Assembly (NCBI RefSeq): GCF_004798905.1 | Contig: NZ_SDMO01000001.1 | Coordinates: 1 to 64,000, forward strand | Source of the DNA: Halomonas borealis | GTDB lineage: Bacteria; Pseudomonadota; Gammaproteobacteria; Pseudomonadales; Halomonadaceae | Direction: 5' to 3' | DNA length: 64,000 nucleotides | Shown: positions 17,565-27,521 of the stretch, in pieces | Layout: every line of letters begins with the position of its first letter | How positions within the stretch are numbered: position 1 is the stretch's first letter | Program-made: the position numbers and the translations under genes | Notes under the pieces: generated by a model | The model's database searches: none | Seen by the model: the letters and a program-made list of their open reading frames with translations, nothing else | What the model was told of the DNA's origin: nothing

Positions 17565-17575
17565 GGATGTCGCCG

Positions 17576-18799
17576 ATGAGCGGACCATTGGACGGCGTGG
17601 TGGTACTGGACCTCTCCCGGGTGCTGGCCGGGCCCTGGGCCGGTCAGTTGCTGGCCGACCTGGGGGCCCGGGTGATCAAGATCGAGCATCCCGAGCGTGG
17701 CGACGATACCCGTGGCTGGGGCCCGCCATGGCTCGACGGCGAGGGTGACGCCGAACGGCTGGCCGCCTACTACCTGTGCGCCAACCGCGGCAAGCAGTCG
17801 CTGGCCGTGGATATCGCCACCCCACAGGGGCAGGCCCTGATCCGGGAGTTGGCGGTCGGGGCCGATGTGTTGCTGGAGAACTTCAAGGTCGGCGGCCTGG
17901 CCCGCCATGGCCTCGACCACGCTAGCCTCAAGGCCGTTAACCCGCGGCTGATCGGCTGCTCGATCACCGGCTTCGGCCAGGACGGCCCCTATGCCCATCG
18001 CGCCGGCTACGACGTCATGATCCAGGCCATGGGCGGGCTGATGAGCCTGACCGGCGAGCCCGGCGGCATGCCGATGAAGACCGGCGTGGCGATCACCGAT
18101 GTGATGACCGGGCTCTACGCCACCGTGGGCGTGTTGGCGGCGCTGCACGAACGCCAGCAGGGCGGGCGTGGTCAGAACGCTTCGGGGCGCCACATCGATG
18201 TGGCACTGCTCGACGTCCAGCTCGCGACCCTGGCCAACCAGGCGCTCAATGCGCTGGTGTCGGGGCAGGATCCCCCGCGTCGCGGCAACGCTCATCCCAA
18301 CATCGTGCCCTATCAGGCCTTCGCCTGTGCCGACGGTCACCTGGTGCTGGCGGTGGGCAACGACGCCCAGTTCGCGCGACTGGCCGGGTTGCTGGGCCAT
18401 CCGGAGTGGGCCGAGGATCCGGCCTTCGCCACCAATGCCGCCCGGGTCGAGCATCGTGACGAGCTGGTCGCGAGGATCGCCGCGGCCTTCCTGGCGCGTC
18501 CGCGTGATGCCTGGCTCGCCGACCTCGAGGGCCACGCTATCCCCGCCGGGCCGATCCATGGCCTCTGCGAGGCCCTCGCCGATCCCCAGGTGCAACATCG
18601 CGGCCTGTCTCGCTTCCTCGAAACGACCGACGGCCGTCGCGTGCCTCAGCTGGCCAATCCGCTGCGCTTCGACGGCGAGAGCGCCACCGCATCGACGCCG
18701 CCGCCGGGGCTTGGGCAGGACAGCGATGCCCTGCTCGCCGAGATGGGGCTCACCGCGGCCGATATCGACCGGCTGAGGAGGGCGGGGGTGGTCAGGTGA
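17576..18799 (+). CDS. CaiB/BaiF family CoA-transferase (glutarate/succinyl-CoA transferase type)
   Basis: A 407-residue class III CoA-transferase. The N-terminus PLDGVVVLDLSRVLAGPWA and the aspartate of AGYDVMIQAMGG (about 147-158), the covalent CoA-ester residue in this family, are intact. Pairing with gcdH suggests that it activates glutarate to glutaryl-CoA, as for the SUGCT/GcdG proteins. Three start codons are in frame (TTG 17561, ATG 17567, ATG 17576); only 17576 has a properly spaced GAGG. Confidence 0.88.
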   Translation: MSGPLDGVVVLDLSRVLAGPWAGQLLADLGARVIKIEHPERGDDTRGWGPPWLDGEGDAERLAAYYLCANRGKQSLAVDIATPQGQALIRELAVGADVLLENFKVGGLARHGLDHASLKAVNPRLIGCSITGFGQDGPYAHRAGYDVMIQAMGGLMSLTGEPGGMPMKTGVAITDVMTGLYATVGVLAALHERQQGGRGQNASGRHIDVALLDVQLATLANQALNALVSGQDPPRRGNAHPNIVPYQAFACADGHLVLAVGNDAQFARLAGLLGHPEWAEDPAFATNAARVEHRDELVARIAAAFLARPRDAWLADLEGHAIPAGPIHGLCEALADPQVQHRGLSRFLETTDGRRVPQLANPLRFDGESATASTPPPGLGQDSDALLAEMGLTAADIDRLRRAGVVR

Positions 18800-18835
18800 C
18801 CCCAGCAGGTGTCGTCAGCGTCTCGAGCGTTACGC

Positions 18836-19924
18836 TCAGGTGAGATGATTGTCCCAGCTGAGGGCGAGGTGCTCGAGGCGCTCGGGAGGCGCGCCATCGG
18901 CGGCCACGCGATAGAAGTCGCCCCGTCCCGATGAGACCCAGAACCCGCCCTGGCCGTCGGCCAGGGCGCCGGCGGCGTCCGGTAGGGCGTGGCTGGCCAC
19001 CAGCCGGCCGTCGCGGCTGTCGATCAGCACCACGCGATGGCCGCGAGGCGCGGTGACCAGGACGCGAGGGGCGTCGCGGGCCACGGCGATGCTGGCGGTG
19101 TAGTGACGCAGCTCGTCGGTGAGCCCATCGGGCAGAGCGATCTCGCCGACATCGCCACCCGGCCCGCGGCGCAGCAGCAAAGGGTGGCGTTCCCAGGCCG
19201 GGCCCTGGAACTGGTAGCCGGCGATCAGCGTGCCGTCGGCGCCCACGTCGAGGTGTCGGCAGCTGAGTTGGGGGTGACTCGGCGCATGGCGCTCGAGGAC
19301 CTCGCCGCTCACGCGATCGACCATCAATAGCGCCGGCGCCATGTCGTCGAGGTTGAGCTTGACCCGACCGTAGTCGGGGTGGGTGCGGATGCCGCCGAGG
19401 CCGACCGCCAGGGTGGCGCCATCGGGCATCAGTCGTAGCTCATGGGGACCGATGCCCTGCAGGTCGAGCTCGGTGTGGTGGGCATAGTCGCGTTGGGCAT
19501 CGAAGACGTGAATCAATCCGGCTCCATCCGCGATGCGATTGACGGTGGCGTAGAGGTGGCGACCCTCCGGCGAGAACACCCCGTGGCCGTAGAAGTGATG
19601 CCCGGCCGGGGCCTCGATGCGGGCGAGCTCGCGCCTCGCCGTGGTGTCGATCACGTGCATCGAGCGCCCCGGGCGGCGCGCGAACAGCACCGCCTGGGTC
19701 CGCCCGGGGCGCCGGCAGCCGCCATGGCAGCGTTCCGAGACACCGATCCGGAAGCGTTCGCCGGTGGCCGGCACATAGCCCAGCACGCGATGCCCCTCGG
19801 CATCGTCGGCGGCGCTGAACAGCCAGTCGCCGGCCGGGCCTTTAGCCGCCAGGCCGAGCCCCGGCAGGCCCAGCGACGTCAGGCCGATGAGGCCGGCCTT
19901 GAGCAACTCGCGTCTAGCGGGCAT
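18836..19924 (-). CDS. DUF1513 protein (beta-propeller-like, exported)
   Basis: A 362-residue exported protein. The N-terminus ARRELLKAGLIGL is a twin-arginine-like signal (RRxLLK), suggesting folded export. The rest has repeated WD/YVTN-like strands such as GRHLYATVN and GGFWVSSGRGDFYRV, consistent with a seven-bladed propeller. DUF1513 genes are regular partners of imelysin genes in Pseudomonas (PA4370-PA4373 region); function unknown. Last gene of the four-gene iron-related operon; starts one base after the preceding stop. Confidence 0.85.
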   Translation of the reverse strand: MPARRELLKAGLIGLTSLGLPGLGLAAKGPAGDWLFSAADDAEGHRVLGYVPATGERFRIGVSERCHGGCRRPGRTQAVLFARRPGRSMHVIDTTARRELARIEAPAGHHFYGHGVFSPEGRHLYATVNRIADGAGLIHVFDAQRDYAHHTELDLQGIGPHELRLMPDGATLAVGLGGIRTHPDYGRVKLNLDDMAPALLMVDRVSGEVLERHAPSHPQLSCRHLDVGADGTLIAGYQFQGPAWERHPLLLRRGPGGDVGEIALPDGLTDELRHYTASIAVARDAPRVLVTAPRGHRVVLIDSRDGRLVASHALPDAAGALADGQGGFWVSSGRGDFYRVAADGAPPERLEHLALSWDNHLT

Positions 19925-19925
19925 G

Positions 19926-20963
19926 TCAGTCCCCGTCGCTGGCGTTGAAGCCGCTGACCAGGCCCAGCTGGCCGGCGATCCGTTGGCCCAGCCAGCTCAG
20001 CTGGCCGATCTCGACGTAGAGCCCCTGCAGCTCGGCGAACGCCTCGGGGTCGTCCAGCGATGGGGCCAGGCCCGGTGCCATGGCGGTGGCGCGCTGGCGA
20101 GCCGCGTCGAGGGTCGCGGCGAAGTCGTCGGCGAGTTCGGCCTGTCCGCCCTCGGCCAGCAGCGGGCGCAACCCGGGCAGGAAGCTGTCCTGGAGGCCGG
20201 CCAGGCTGGCCGCGATCAGCCGCACCGAGCGGCCACTGCGCCAGGCCTCGGCGCGGTAGCCGTTGGCCGGGGGGCCGGCCATGCCCAGCGGTTCGGCCAG
20301 GCGCTTGTCCTCCAGGGATTCGAGGGTCTGCAGGCCGGCCTGGAGGGTGGCGGCGGTGTAGCTGTCGGTGCCGCGGTAATGATCGCCGAAGGCTTGCCAG
20401 TCACGCACCAGGGCCGCGCCGGTGTCGGCCAGATGGCCGCTGACCGATTGCAGCAGGCCACAGGCCTGGGGGGCCGCCAGCGCCTCGGAACTCGCCAGGT
20501 GCTCGTCGAACAGCAGGTACTCGAGGGCCGGGAACCCCTGCACGGCGACGCTACCATCGGCGATGGCCTCGATGCTGGGCGGCGTGTCGGCACGCAACCA
20601 GGCCTGTACCTTGCGGCCGACCAGGTTCTTGGTGTCCGGCCAGAACTGTAGCTGCCAGGCGCGGCTGCGTTGCTCGATGGGGCCGAAATCGACGAAGCGC
20701 ACCGCCTGCCAGGCCTGGTAGGCATCCAGCCAGTCGTCCTCGAGGCGGGCGCGGTGCTCGCGGCCAGGGGCCTCGCAGTAGGCGTGGGCGCTGGTCTCCA
20801 GTCGTGCCCCGGCCTCGGCGAGCAGCGCATAGCGGTCGCCGATGGCCTGGTGCCAGCGGGCCCGGGCATCGGCCGAATCCTCGGCCAGCAGTGGCGAGCC
20901 GGCCAGGGTCAGCGCCGCCAGGCCGAGGCGGCCGAGCCGCTGGATCAGGGGGCGATAGGGCAT
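19926..20963 (-). CDS. Imelysin-family protein (second copy, motif-degenerate)
   Basis: A 345-residue exported protein with an N-terminal hydrophobic signal (about 8-26, ending LLAED). The imelysin fold is recognisable (QAWQAVRFVDFGP..., WPDTKN). The family motif GxHxxE reads GFPALE here, so the histidine is absent while the glutamate remains. The ATG at 20963 has GGAG eight bases upstream and overlaps the TGA of the preceding gene (TGATG), implying translational coupling. A longer upstream reading frame is a shadow of the di-haem gene. Confidence 0.85.
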   Translation of the reverse strand: MPYRPLIQRLGRLGLAALTLAGSPLLAEDSADARARWHQAIGDRYALLAEAGARLETSAHAYCEAPGREHRARLEDDWLDAYQAWQAVRFVDFGPIEQRSRAWQLQFWPDTKNLVGRKVQAWLRADTPPSIEAIADGSVAVQGFPALEYLLFDEHLASSEALAAPQACGLLQSVSGHLADTGAALVRDWQAFGDHYRGTDSYTAATLQAGLQTLESLEDKRLAEPLGMAGPPANGYRAEAWRSGRSVRLIAASLAGLQDSFLPGLRPLLAEGGQAELADDFAATLDAARQRATAMAPGLAPSLDDPEAFAELQGLYVEIGQLSWLGQRIAGQLGLVSGFNASDGD

Positions 20964-22375
20964 CACAAGGACTCCAGGAACTGAATCAGTTGATCGCGCC
21001 GCGCCGCCGGTAAGGCGCGGTAGTCGTCGGTGGCCGGTTCGGCCTCGCCGCCGTGCCACAGGATCGCTTCTTCGAGGGTGCGCGCGCGGCCATCGTGCAG
21101 GAAGCCGGCCCGTGGGCTGACGGCCTGGGCCAGGCCGATGCCCCACAGCGGCGGGGTGCGCCACTCGCGGCCATCGGCCTCGAACTCCGGGCGGCCATCG
21201 GCCAGCGCCTCGCCCATGTCGTGGAGCAGTAGATCGCTATAGGGCCACAGGGTCTGGCCGGCCAGGGCCGGGCGGGCGGCATCCTCGGCGGTACGCTGGC
21301 GCGGGGTGTGGCAGCCGGCGCAGCCCAGCGTGTTGAAGGTCTCGGCGCCGGCCTGCACCGCCGGGTCGTCGAGGCGGCGGCGCTGGGGCACCGCCAGGCT
21401 GCCGGCGTAGAAGGTCACGAAATCGGCGATCTTGTCGCTGACCTCGGGGACGCCGCCGTGGGGCGCGGCATCGCAGCCCTGGGCGGGCATGCAGTCGGTA
21501 TGGGGCACCAGGGTCGAGGTCAGGCCCATGTCGCCGGCGAAGGCGTGCAGGTTCTGTTGCTCGATGCTCGGCTGCCCGGCCTTCCAGCCGAAGCGGCCGA
21601 CGACGGTCATGTCGCGTTGTTCGTCCCAGACCCGATTGACGCGCCCGGAGAGGCCATCGCCGTCGACATCTTGGGGGTCGGCGGCGGCCTCGAGGCGCGC
21701 GGCGGGGATGGCCTCGAGCAGGCCCAGGCCGATCATCGGTGGGGCCACGCGCGGTGAGGTGAGCAGTGCCTCGGGGAGGGGGCCGTAGGCCGGCGCCAGG
21801 ATCCGGTAGTCGGGTACCCGGAGCGCGACCTCACTGCCGTCATCGAGCGTCACCGTGCGTTCGACGTAGCTCAGGTGCATCTCGGCCTCGGCCCGCATGC
21901 CGGTGATGGCCGCGGTCTGGAGCTGGGTGCCGTAGTGGGGGACAGGGTGGACCCCGACACGGCGCAGGGTCTCGGGGGCGGCGCCCTCGTCGGGCAATGA
22001 CAGGCGCAGGAACAGCGATACCGCGCGCTCGTCACCGCGCGGCGGATGGCCGCGGCCATCCTTGATGTGACAGCCCTGGCAGCTGTTGGTGTTGATCAGC
22101 GGGCCCAGTCCATCCCGGGCCTCGGTGCTGGCCGGGGCCTCGACCCAGGGGTTGCGGAAGAAGCTGTTGCCGACGCTGAAGTCGAGCCGCTTGGTCATCG
22201 AGAGGTTATCGAGCGGTAGCGAGTAGGCGTTGTGGTCGTCCTGGGCCACCGAACCATCGCCGCCGCTGTCGGGCGTGGTCTGGATGGGTGGCGCCTCGGC
22301 GGCGGTTGCCCCGGCCAGCGTGATGAAGAGCGGGGCGGCGACCAGAGAGCACAGGGAAGGGCGGAGTCGAAACAT
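20963..22375 (-). CDS. Di-haem oxidoreductase/peroxidase-like protein (DUF1111)
   Basis: A 470-residue periplasmic c-type cytochrome. After a signal peptide (about 1-27) there are two haem-binding motifs, CQGCH (99-103) and CAGCH (352-356), in the MauG/DUF1111 arrangement. Such proteins accompany imelysins in Fur-regulated operons and may act in iron redox chemistry or binding-site modification; the reaction is not established. The ATG at 22375 was chosen because the upstream extension lacks a signal peptide and overlaps the intergenic hairpin. Confidence 0.88.
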   Translation of the reverse strand: MFRLRPSLCSLVAAPLFITLAGATAAEAPPIQTTPDSGGDGSVAQDDHNAYSLPLDNLSMTKRLDFSVGNSFFRNPWVEAPASTEARDGLGPLINTNSCQGCHIKDGRGHPPRGDERAVSLFLRLSLPDEGAAPETLRRVGVHPVPHYGTQLQTAAITGMRAEAEMHLSYVERTVTLDDGSEVALRVPDYRILAPAYGPLPEALLTSPRVAPPMIGLGLLEAIPAARLEAAADPQDVDGDGLSGRVNRVWDEQRDMTVVGRFGWKAGQPSIEQQNLHAFAGDMGLTSTLVPHTDCMPAQGCDAAPHGGVPEVSDKIADFVTFYAGSLAVPQRRRLDDPAVQAGAETFNTLGCAGCHTPRQRTAEDAARPALAGQTLWPYSDLLLHDMGEALADGRPEFEADGREWRTPPLWGIGLAQAVSPRAGFLHDGRARTLEEAILWHGGEAEPATDDYRALPAARRDQLIQFLESL

Positions 22376-22451
22376 GGGCGGGCCTGATGCGAAACGACAG
22401 GGGCCGCCGCCGGTGGTGCCGGCGGCGGCCGCAGGGGCATGATGCCGGGTG

Positions 22452-23732
22452 TCAGAAACGGTGGCCGGCGTCGTCGGGTTGCAGGTGCGTGACGCCGAGG
22501 GTGCCGGCGACCCGCTCGATGGAACCGGTCTGATTGACCAGCGCCAGGATGGCATCGTTGATCAGGGCGGCACCGGTGTCGTTGCCCGGCGCGATCATCA
22601 TGTCGAAGGTCATCGGCGACGAATCGGCCTCGGCGGCCTGTTTTAGCTCGCCGAGCTCGCCCATGGTGGCCTCCAGCTGAGCGCTCAGGGTGGCATCGAG
22701 CTCGGCGTCCTCGGCGGCGACCAGGTCGGAGAGCGAGGGGCCGCTGAGCGTGCTGCCGTCCAGGCGCTCGTAGTTGCCGGTGTAGACGTTCTGTATGCCC
22801 TGGCCGTTGTAGAAGTGCGAATTATGGGTGTTGTCGCTGAAGCAGTCGTGCTCGTCCTCGACGGAGTTGGCGGCCAGGGCGACTTTCATGCGCTCGCCGG
22901 CCAGCTCGCCCAGCGACAGCGAACCCATGCCGAACAGCATGCGGCGAAGGCCCTCGGAGGCGGGCTCGGCGAGCAGCGCCTGACGGTAGTTGTCGTCCTG
23001 TCCCGGGGCCCACTGGTTGGCCATCCAGGCGAGGTCCGAGACGAGCAGGTCGGAGACCGCGTCCAGGTAGTCGCGGCGGCGATCGCAATGGCCGTGGGTG
23101 CATGCCTCGCCGGTCAGGTAATCACTGACCGGACGCTCGCCGTTGCCGGCCTCGAATCCGTGGCGATCCTGGCCCCACAGCAGGAATTCGATGGCGTGAT
23201 AGCCGGTGGCCACGTTGGCTTCGGAACCACCGATTTCGTTGAGATCGGCCAGCAGCTCGGGGGTAAGCTCGCTCACATCGAGGGTCTCTCCGCCGATCTC
23301 GAGTGAAGTGCTGGCGACCAGGTTGGCGGTGGCGCCGGCATTGCCCAGCTCGTGCTGGTAGTCGCTGGCGGCGACATAGTCGATCAGGCCCTCGTCCAGG
23401 GGCCAGGCGTTGAGCTGGCCTTCCCAGTCGTCGACTACCGGGTTGCCGAAGCGAAACGCCTCGCTCTGTTGATAGGGCACGCGGGCCCGGCGCCAGGCTT
23501 GGCGAGCCGCGGCCAGCGTCTCGGCCGTCGGCGCCTCGAGCAGCTCGTCGAGGCGGGCGTCGAGGGTCCGGGCGGCGGTCAGGGCATCCTGGAAGGTGGC
23601 CTGGGCCAGGTCGGCATAGTGGGTCACCACCTGCGGGGAGGTGGCGCCATCGGCGGCGACGGCGCCGAGCGGCAGCAGGGCGGTGAGGGCGACGGCACGG
23701 CGCAGGGGGCGCAGGGCAAGCGGGGTCGGCAT
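22452..23732 (-). CDS. Imelysin-family iron-regulated protein (IcmP/IrpA-like)
   Basis: A 426-residue exported or outer-membrane protein with a signal peptide (about 1-26, ending AVA). The imelysin motif GxHxxE is intact as GYHAIE (177-182), followed by FLLWGQD. Family knowledge (IrpA, P. aeruginosa IcmP/PA4370) links it to iron uptake; early reports of insulin-cleaving protease activity are not considered settled. First gene of the operon, 70 bases downstream of a Fur-like box. Confidence 0.9.
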   Translation of the reverse strand: MPTPLALRPLRRAVALTALLPLGAVAADGATSPQVVTHYADLAQATFQDALTAARTLDARLDELLEAPTAETLAAARQAWRRARVPYQQSEAFRFGNPVVDDWEGQLNAWPLDEGLIDYVAASDYQHELGNAGATANLVASTSLEIGGETLDVSELTPELLADLNEIGGSEANVATGYHAIEFLLWGQDRHGFEAGNGERPVSDYLTGEACTHGHCDRRRDYLDAVSDLLVSDLAWMANQWAPGQDDNYRQALLAEPASEGLRRMLFGMGSLSLGELAGERMKVALAANSVEDEHDCFSDNTHNSHFYNGQGIQNVYTGNYERLDGSTLSGPSLSDLVAAEDAELDATLSAQLEATMGELGELKQAAEADSSPMTFDMMIAPGNDTGAALINDAILALVNQTGSIERVAGTLGVTHLQPDDAGHRF

Positions 23733-23802
23733 CGCGGCTTCCTTTGTTGATTGGCGTTGGTGAGTCTCCGACCAAGGATAAGCGAAATCGCCTCGAAATG
23801 TT

Positions 23803-23821
23803 AATGAGACGATCTCTCATT
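23803..23821 (-). promoter_or_regulatory. Fur-like box upstream of the imelysin operon
   Basis: A 19-base inverted repeat, AATGAGA and TCTCATT around five bases, closely matching the inverted-repeat form of the gammaproteobacterial Fur site (AATGAGAATxATTCTCATT type). On the minus strand a TTAACA (-35-like) follows it directly, so bound Fur would occlude the promoter and repress when iron is plentiful. Confidence 0.75.
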
Positions 23822-23859
23822 TGTTTTTGTATTTCGCCGCGGTGTGCCTTCCCGCCGAC

Positions 23860-24693
23860 TCAGCGTGGCGAAAAGCGCCGATGGATGCCGGTCTCGGCGA
23901 TCATCCGCGTGGAGATCTCTTCCACCGAGAAGCGCGTGGTATCGATGAAGGGGATGTGCAGGTGCCGGTAGAGGGCCTCGGCCTGCTCGACCTCCTGGAG
24001 GCACTGGTCCATGGAGCTGTAGCGGCTATTGGGACGGCGTTCGTGGCGGATCGCCGCCAGCCGGCGCGGGTCGATGGTCAGCCCGAACAGCTTGTGGCGA
24101 TGCTTGGCCAGGGCGCGGGGCAGCTTGAGGTTGCCGTTGTCGTCCAGGTCGTCCTCGGTGAAGGGGTAGTTGGCGGCGCGGATGCCGAATTGCAGGGCGA
24201 GATACAGCGAGGATGGTGTCTTGCCGCAGCGCGAGACGCCCACCAGGATGATGTCCGCTTGGTCATACTGATGGGTCCGCGCCCCGTCGTCGTTGTCCAG
24301 GGCGAAGTGCACCGAATGGATGCGATCCATGTAGACATCGTCGCTGCCGATGGCGTGGGTGCGGCCCACGCTGTAGGAAGAGTGGGTGGCTAGTTCCTGT
24401 TCCAGCGGCTCGAGGAAGGTCGAGAAGATGTCGACCTGGAAGCCCGGAGCGTTGCGGATCACGTCACGCACGTTCTGGTCGACGATGGTGTCGATGATGA
24501 TCGGCGTGTTGCCATCCTTGACCGCGGTCGCCTGGATGACCTCGACCAGGCGTCGGGCCTTGTCGACGCTGTCGATGTAGGGCTTGGTGAGCATGCGCAT
24601 CTCGACATTCGCGAACTGCGCCAGCAGGCTGCGACCCAGGCTCTCGGCGGTGATGCCGGTGCCATCGGAAATGAAGAAGGCGGTGCGTGTCAT
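23860..24693 (-). CDS. ppsR: PEP synthase regulatory protein (bifunctional kinase/pyrophosphorylase)
   Basis: A 277-residue DUF299/PSRP protein that inactivates PEP synthase by ADP-dependent threonine phosphorylation and reactivates it by Pi-dependent dephosphorylation. N-terminus [15 protein letters not shown] and P-loop [15 protein letters not shown] (about 153-167) are intact. Divergent from its target ppsA with 230 bases between, the usual arrangement. Confidence 0.95.
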   Translation of the reverse strand: MTRTAFFISDGTGITAESLGRSLLAQFANVEMRMLTKPYIDSVDKARRLVEVIQATAVKDGNTPIIIDTIVDQNVRDVIRNAPGFQVDIFSTFLEPLEQELATHSSYSVGRTHAIGSDDVYMDRIHSVHFALDNDDGARTHQYDQADIILVGVSRCGKTPSSLYLALQFGIRAANYPFTEDDLDDNGNLKLPRALAKHRHKLFGLTIDPRRLAAIRHERRPNSRYSSMDQCLQEVEQAEALYRHLHIPFIDTTRFSVEEISTRMIAETGIHRRFSPR

Positions 24694-24923
24694 GAGGCTC
24701 GCTCGGGCTGGGAGGATGACGTCATTGTCGAGTCTCGCGCGAGGGGAGACAAGCGCGACTACAGGAAACCCCGGGATCGTCGAATTGTTGTAAAAAACCT
24801 CCAGTGACTTAGCTGTTAGACCAATGGCGAATATGGAGGGCCCTTGGTAGAGTGCGGCAGCATCTACTCATAGCACTGAGTCATGTGCTTGCCGGTGTCG
24901 GTTTCCAATCCTAAGGGGGTTTC

Positions 24924-27308
24924 GTGGACGATTACATTCAGTGGTTCGATCAGCTGGGCATGGGCGACGTCGAGCGTGTCGGCGGCAAGAACGCCTCGCT
25001 CGGCGAGATGATCTCCAACCTGGCCGAGGCCGGTGTCACCGTGCCCGGCGGTTTCGCCACTACCGCCCACGCCTACCGCGAGTTCTTGTCTCACGAGGGC
25101 CTCAACGAGCGTATCAATCAGGCGCTCGCCACCCTGGATGTGGATGATGTCGCCGAGCTTGCCCGGGTGGGCGCCGATATCCGCCAGTGGGTGATCGATA
25201 CCCCGCTGCCGCCGACCTTCGAGGCCGCGCTGCGCGAGAGCTACGAGCAGCTCCTCGCCAAGCACCCGAACCTCAAGGCCGCGGTGCGCAGCTCGGCTAC
25301 CGCCGAAGACCTGCCGGATGCCTCCTTCGCCGGCCAGCAGGAAACCTTCCTCAACATCGAAGGCTTCGACAACATCAAGCGTGCCGTGCACGAGGTGTTC
25401 GCCTCACTGTTCAACGACCGGGCGATTTCCTATCGCGTTCACCGTGGCTATGCCCACGAGAACGTGGCGCTGTCCGCTGGCATCCAGAAGATGGTGCGCT
25501 CCGAGACCGGCGCTTCGGGCGTGATGTTCACCCTGGACACCGAATCCGGTTACCGCGATGCGGTCTTCGTCACCGCCTCCTGGGGCCTGGGCGAGACCGT
25601 GGTGCAGGGCGCGGTGAACCCCGACGAGTTCTACGTCCACAAGTCGACCCTGGCCGCCGGTCGCCCGGCCGTGCTGCGGCGTAATCTGGGCTCCAAGCTG
25701 ATCAAGATGGTCTACACCGAGGACGCCAGTGCCGGCAAGTCGGTCGAGACCATCGACGTGCCGCTGGCCGATCGCACACGTTTCTGCGTAGATGACGAGC
25801 AGGTCATGGCGCTGGCCCGGCAGGCCGTGATCATCGAGCAGCACTATGGTCGCCCGATGGATATCGAGTGGGCGATGGACGGCGACGACGGCAAGCTCTA
25901 CATCGTCCAGGCGCGTCCCGAGACCGTGGTCTCCCAGCAGGAGGGAGGCAAGCTCGAGCGCTTCCATCTCAAGGAAAAGGGCCGCACCCTGGTGACCGGC
26001 CGCGCCATCGGCCAGCGTATCGGCAGCGGCGCGGTCAAGGTGGTATCGAGCCCCGACGACATGGACAAGATCCATGCCGGTGACGTGCTGGTCACCGACA
26101 TGACCGACCCCGACTGGGAGCCGGTCATGAAGCGGGCCTCGGCGATCGTCACCAACCGCGGTGGGCGCACCTGCCACGCGGCGATCATCGCCCGCGAGCT
26201 GGGCATTCCGGCGGTGGTCGGCTGTGGCGATGCCACCCAGACCCTGACGGATGGCCGTGAGGTCACCGTGTCCTGCGCCGAGGGCGATACCGGGCATGTC
26301 TACGACGGCCTGCTGGCGTTCGATCGTAAGGTCACCAGCGTCGATGCGATGCCCGAGATTCCCTTCAAGATCATGATGAACGTGGGCAACCCGGACCGGG
26401 CCTTCAGCTTCGCCAGCCTGCCCAATGCCGGCGTCGGCCTGGCGCGCCTGGAGTTCATCATCAACCGCATGATCGGCGTGCATCCCAAGGCGCTGCTCGA
26501 CTACGCGACCCTGTCGCCGGACCTGCAGCAGACCATCGACGTGCGTACCGCCGGCTATGACGACCCGGTCAGCTTCTACGTCGACAAGCTGGTCGAGGGC
26601 ATCTCGACCCTGGCGGCATCCTTCTACCCGCAGCGGGTCATCGTGCGGCTGTCGGACTTCAAGTCCAACGAGTACGAGAACCTGATCGGCGGCAAGCTCT
26701 ACGAGCCGGGGGAAGAGAACCCGATGCTCGGGTTTCGCGGCGCCTCGCGCTACCTGTCCGAGGACTTCCAGGACTGTTTCGAGCTGGAGTGCCGGGCCAT
26801 CAAGCGCGTTCGCGAGGTGATGGGCCTCGACAACGTCGAGATCATGGTGCCCTTCGTGCGCACCACCGAGGAAGCCAGCGGCGTCATCGACCTGCTGGCC
26901 GCCAACGGGCTGCCGCGTGGTGGCGACGCCGATCCCCAAGGGCTCAAGGTCATCATGATGTGCGAGCTGCCGGCCAACGCCCTGCTGGCCGATGAGTTCC
27001 TCGAGTACTTCGATGGCTTCTCCATCGGCTCCAACGACATGACCCAGCTGACCCTGGGGCTCGATCGCGACTCCGGCATCGTCGCGGGGCTGTTCGAGGA
27101 GCGCAATCCGGCGGTCAAGAAGCTGCTGTCCATGGCCATCCAGGCCTGCAAGGCCCAGGGCAAGTACGTGGGCATCTGCGGCCAGGGGCCCTCGGATCAT
27201 CCGGACCTGGCCAAGTGGCTGATGGAGCAGGGCATCGATTCCGTGTCCCTGAACCCGGATGCGGTGCTCGAGACCTGGTTCATGCTGGCCGGCGAAACGC
27301 TGGAGTGA
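24924..27308 (+). CDS. ppsA: Phosphoenolpyruvate synthase
   Basis: A 794-residue gluconeogenic enzyme converting pyruvate and ATP to PEP, AMP and phosphate. It has the N-terminal ATP-grasp domain (about 15-345), the phosphohistidine domain with [17 protein letters not shown] (about 413-429) whose threonine and histidine are the regulatory and catalytic sites, and the C-terminal TIM barrel with [11 protein letters not shown] and CGQGPSD. The start is GTG at 24924, with AAGGGGG eight bases upstream. Controlled by PpsR encoded opposite. Confidence 0.97.
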   Translation: MDDYIQWFDQLGMGDVERVGGKNASLGEMISNLAEAGVTVPGGFATTAHAYREFLSHEGLNERINQALATLDVDDVAELARVGADIRQWVIDTPLPPTFEAALRESYEQLLAKHPNLKAAVRSSATAEDLPDASFAGQQETFLNIEGFDNIKRAVHEVFASLFNDRAISYRVHRGYAHENVALSAGIQKMVRSETGASGVMFTLDTESGYRDAVFVTASWGLGETVVQGAVNPDEFYVHKSTLAAGRPAVLRRNLGSKLIKMVYTEDASAGKSVETIDVPLADRTRFCVDDEQVMALARQAVIIEQHYGRPMDIEWAMDGDDGKLYIVQARPETVVSQQEGGKLERFHLKEKGRTLVTGRAIGQRIGSGAVKVVSSPDDMDKIHAGDVLVTDMTDPDWEPVMKRASAIVTNRGGRTCHAAIIARELGIPAVVGCGDATQTLTDGREVTVSCAEGDTGHVYDGLLAFDRKVTSVDAMPEIPFKIMMNVGNPDRAFSFASLPNAGVGLARLEFIINRMIGVHPKALLDYATLSPDLQQTIDVRTAGYDDPVSFYVDKLVEGISTLAASFYPQRVIVRLSDFKSNEYENLIGGKLYEPGEENPMLGFRGASRYLSEDFQDCFELECRAIKRVREVMGLDNVEIMVPFVRTTEEASGVIDLLAANGLPRGGDADPQGLKVIMMCELPANALLADEFLEYFDGFSIGSNDMTQLTLGLDRDSGIVAGLFEERNPAVKKLLSMAIQACKAQGKYVGICGQGPSDHPDLAKWLMEQGIDSVSLNPDAVLETWFMLAGETLE

Positions 27309-27336
27309 TCGCCGCCTGAACGCCAAGCGTGATCGG

Positions 27337-27366
27337 ACGACACCCGGGCCCAGGCCCGGGTGTCGT
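27337..27366 (+). terminator. Terminator-like hairpin after ppsA
   Basis: A 14-pair perfect stem ACGACACCCGGGCC / GGCCCGGGTGTCGT with a two-base loop, 29 bases after the ppsA stop. The tail CGTTGGTG is not a T tract, so it may need Rho or act as a stabiliser. Confidence 0.65.
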
Positions 27367-27521
27367 CGTTGGTGCCTGTCCCGGGTGAACGAACAGGCCG
27401 CGTGCCCGATGCGCAAGCACGGTGCCGGGCGCGAGTCGAAGCCCGATGCTCGGACGATGAAGCCCACAGCGGCGCGGGCTTTTGGCATCATGGGCGGTCG
27501 AATGTCTCGAGGAGCCACCCG

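Noticed and set aside
25404..27518. 704-residue open frame opposite ppsA
   Set aside because: Mirror of ppsA codon bias; no domain, no ribosome site.
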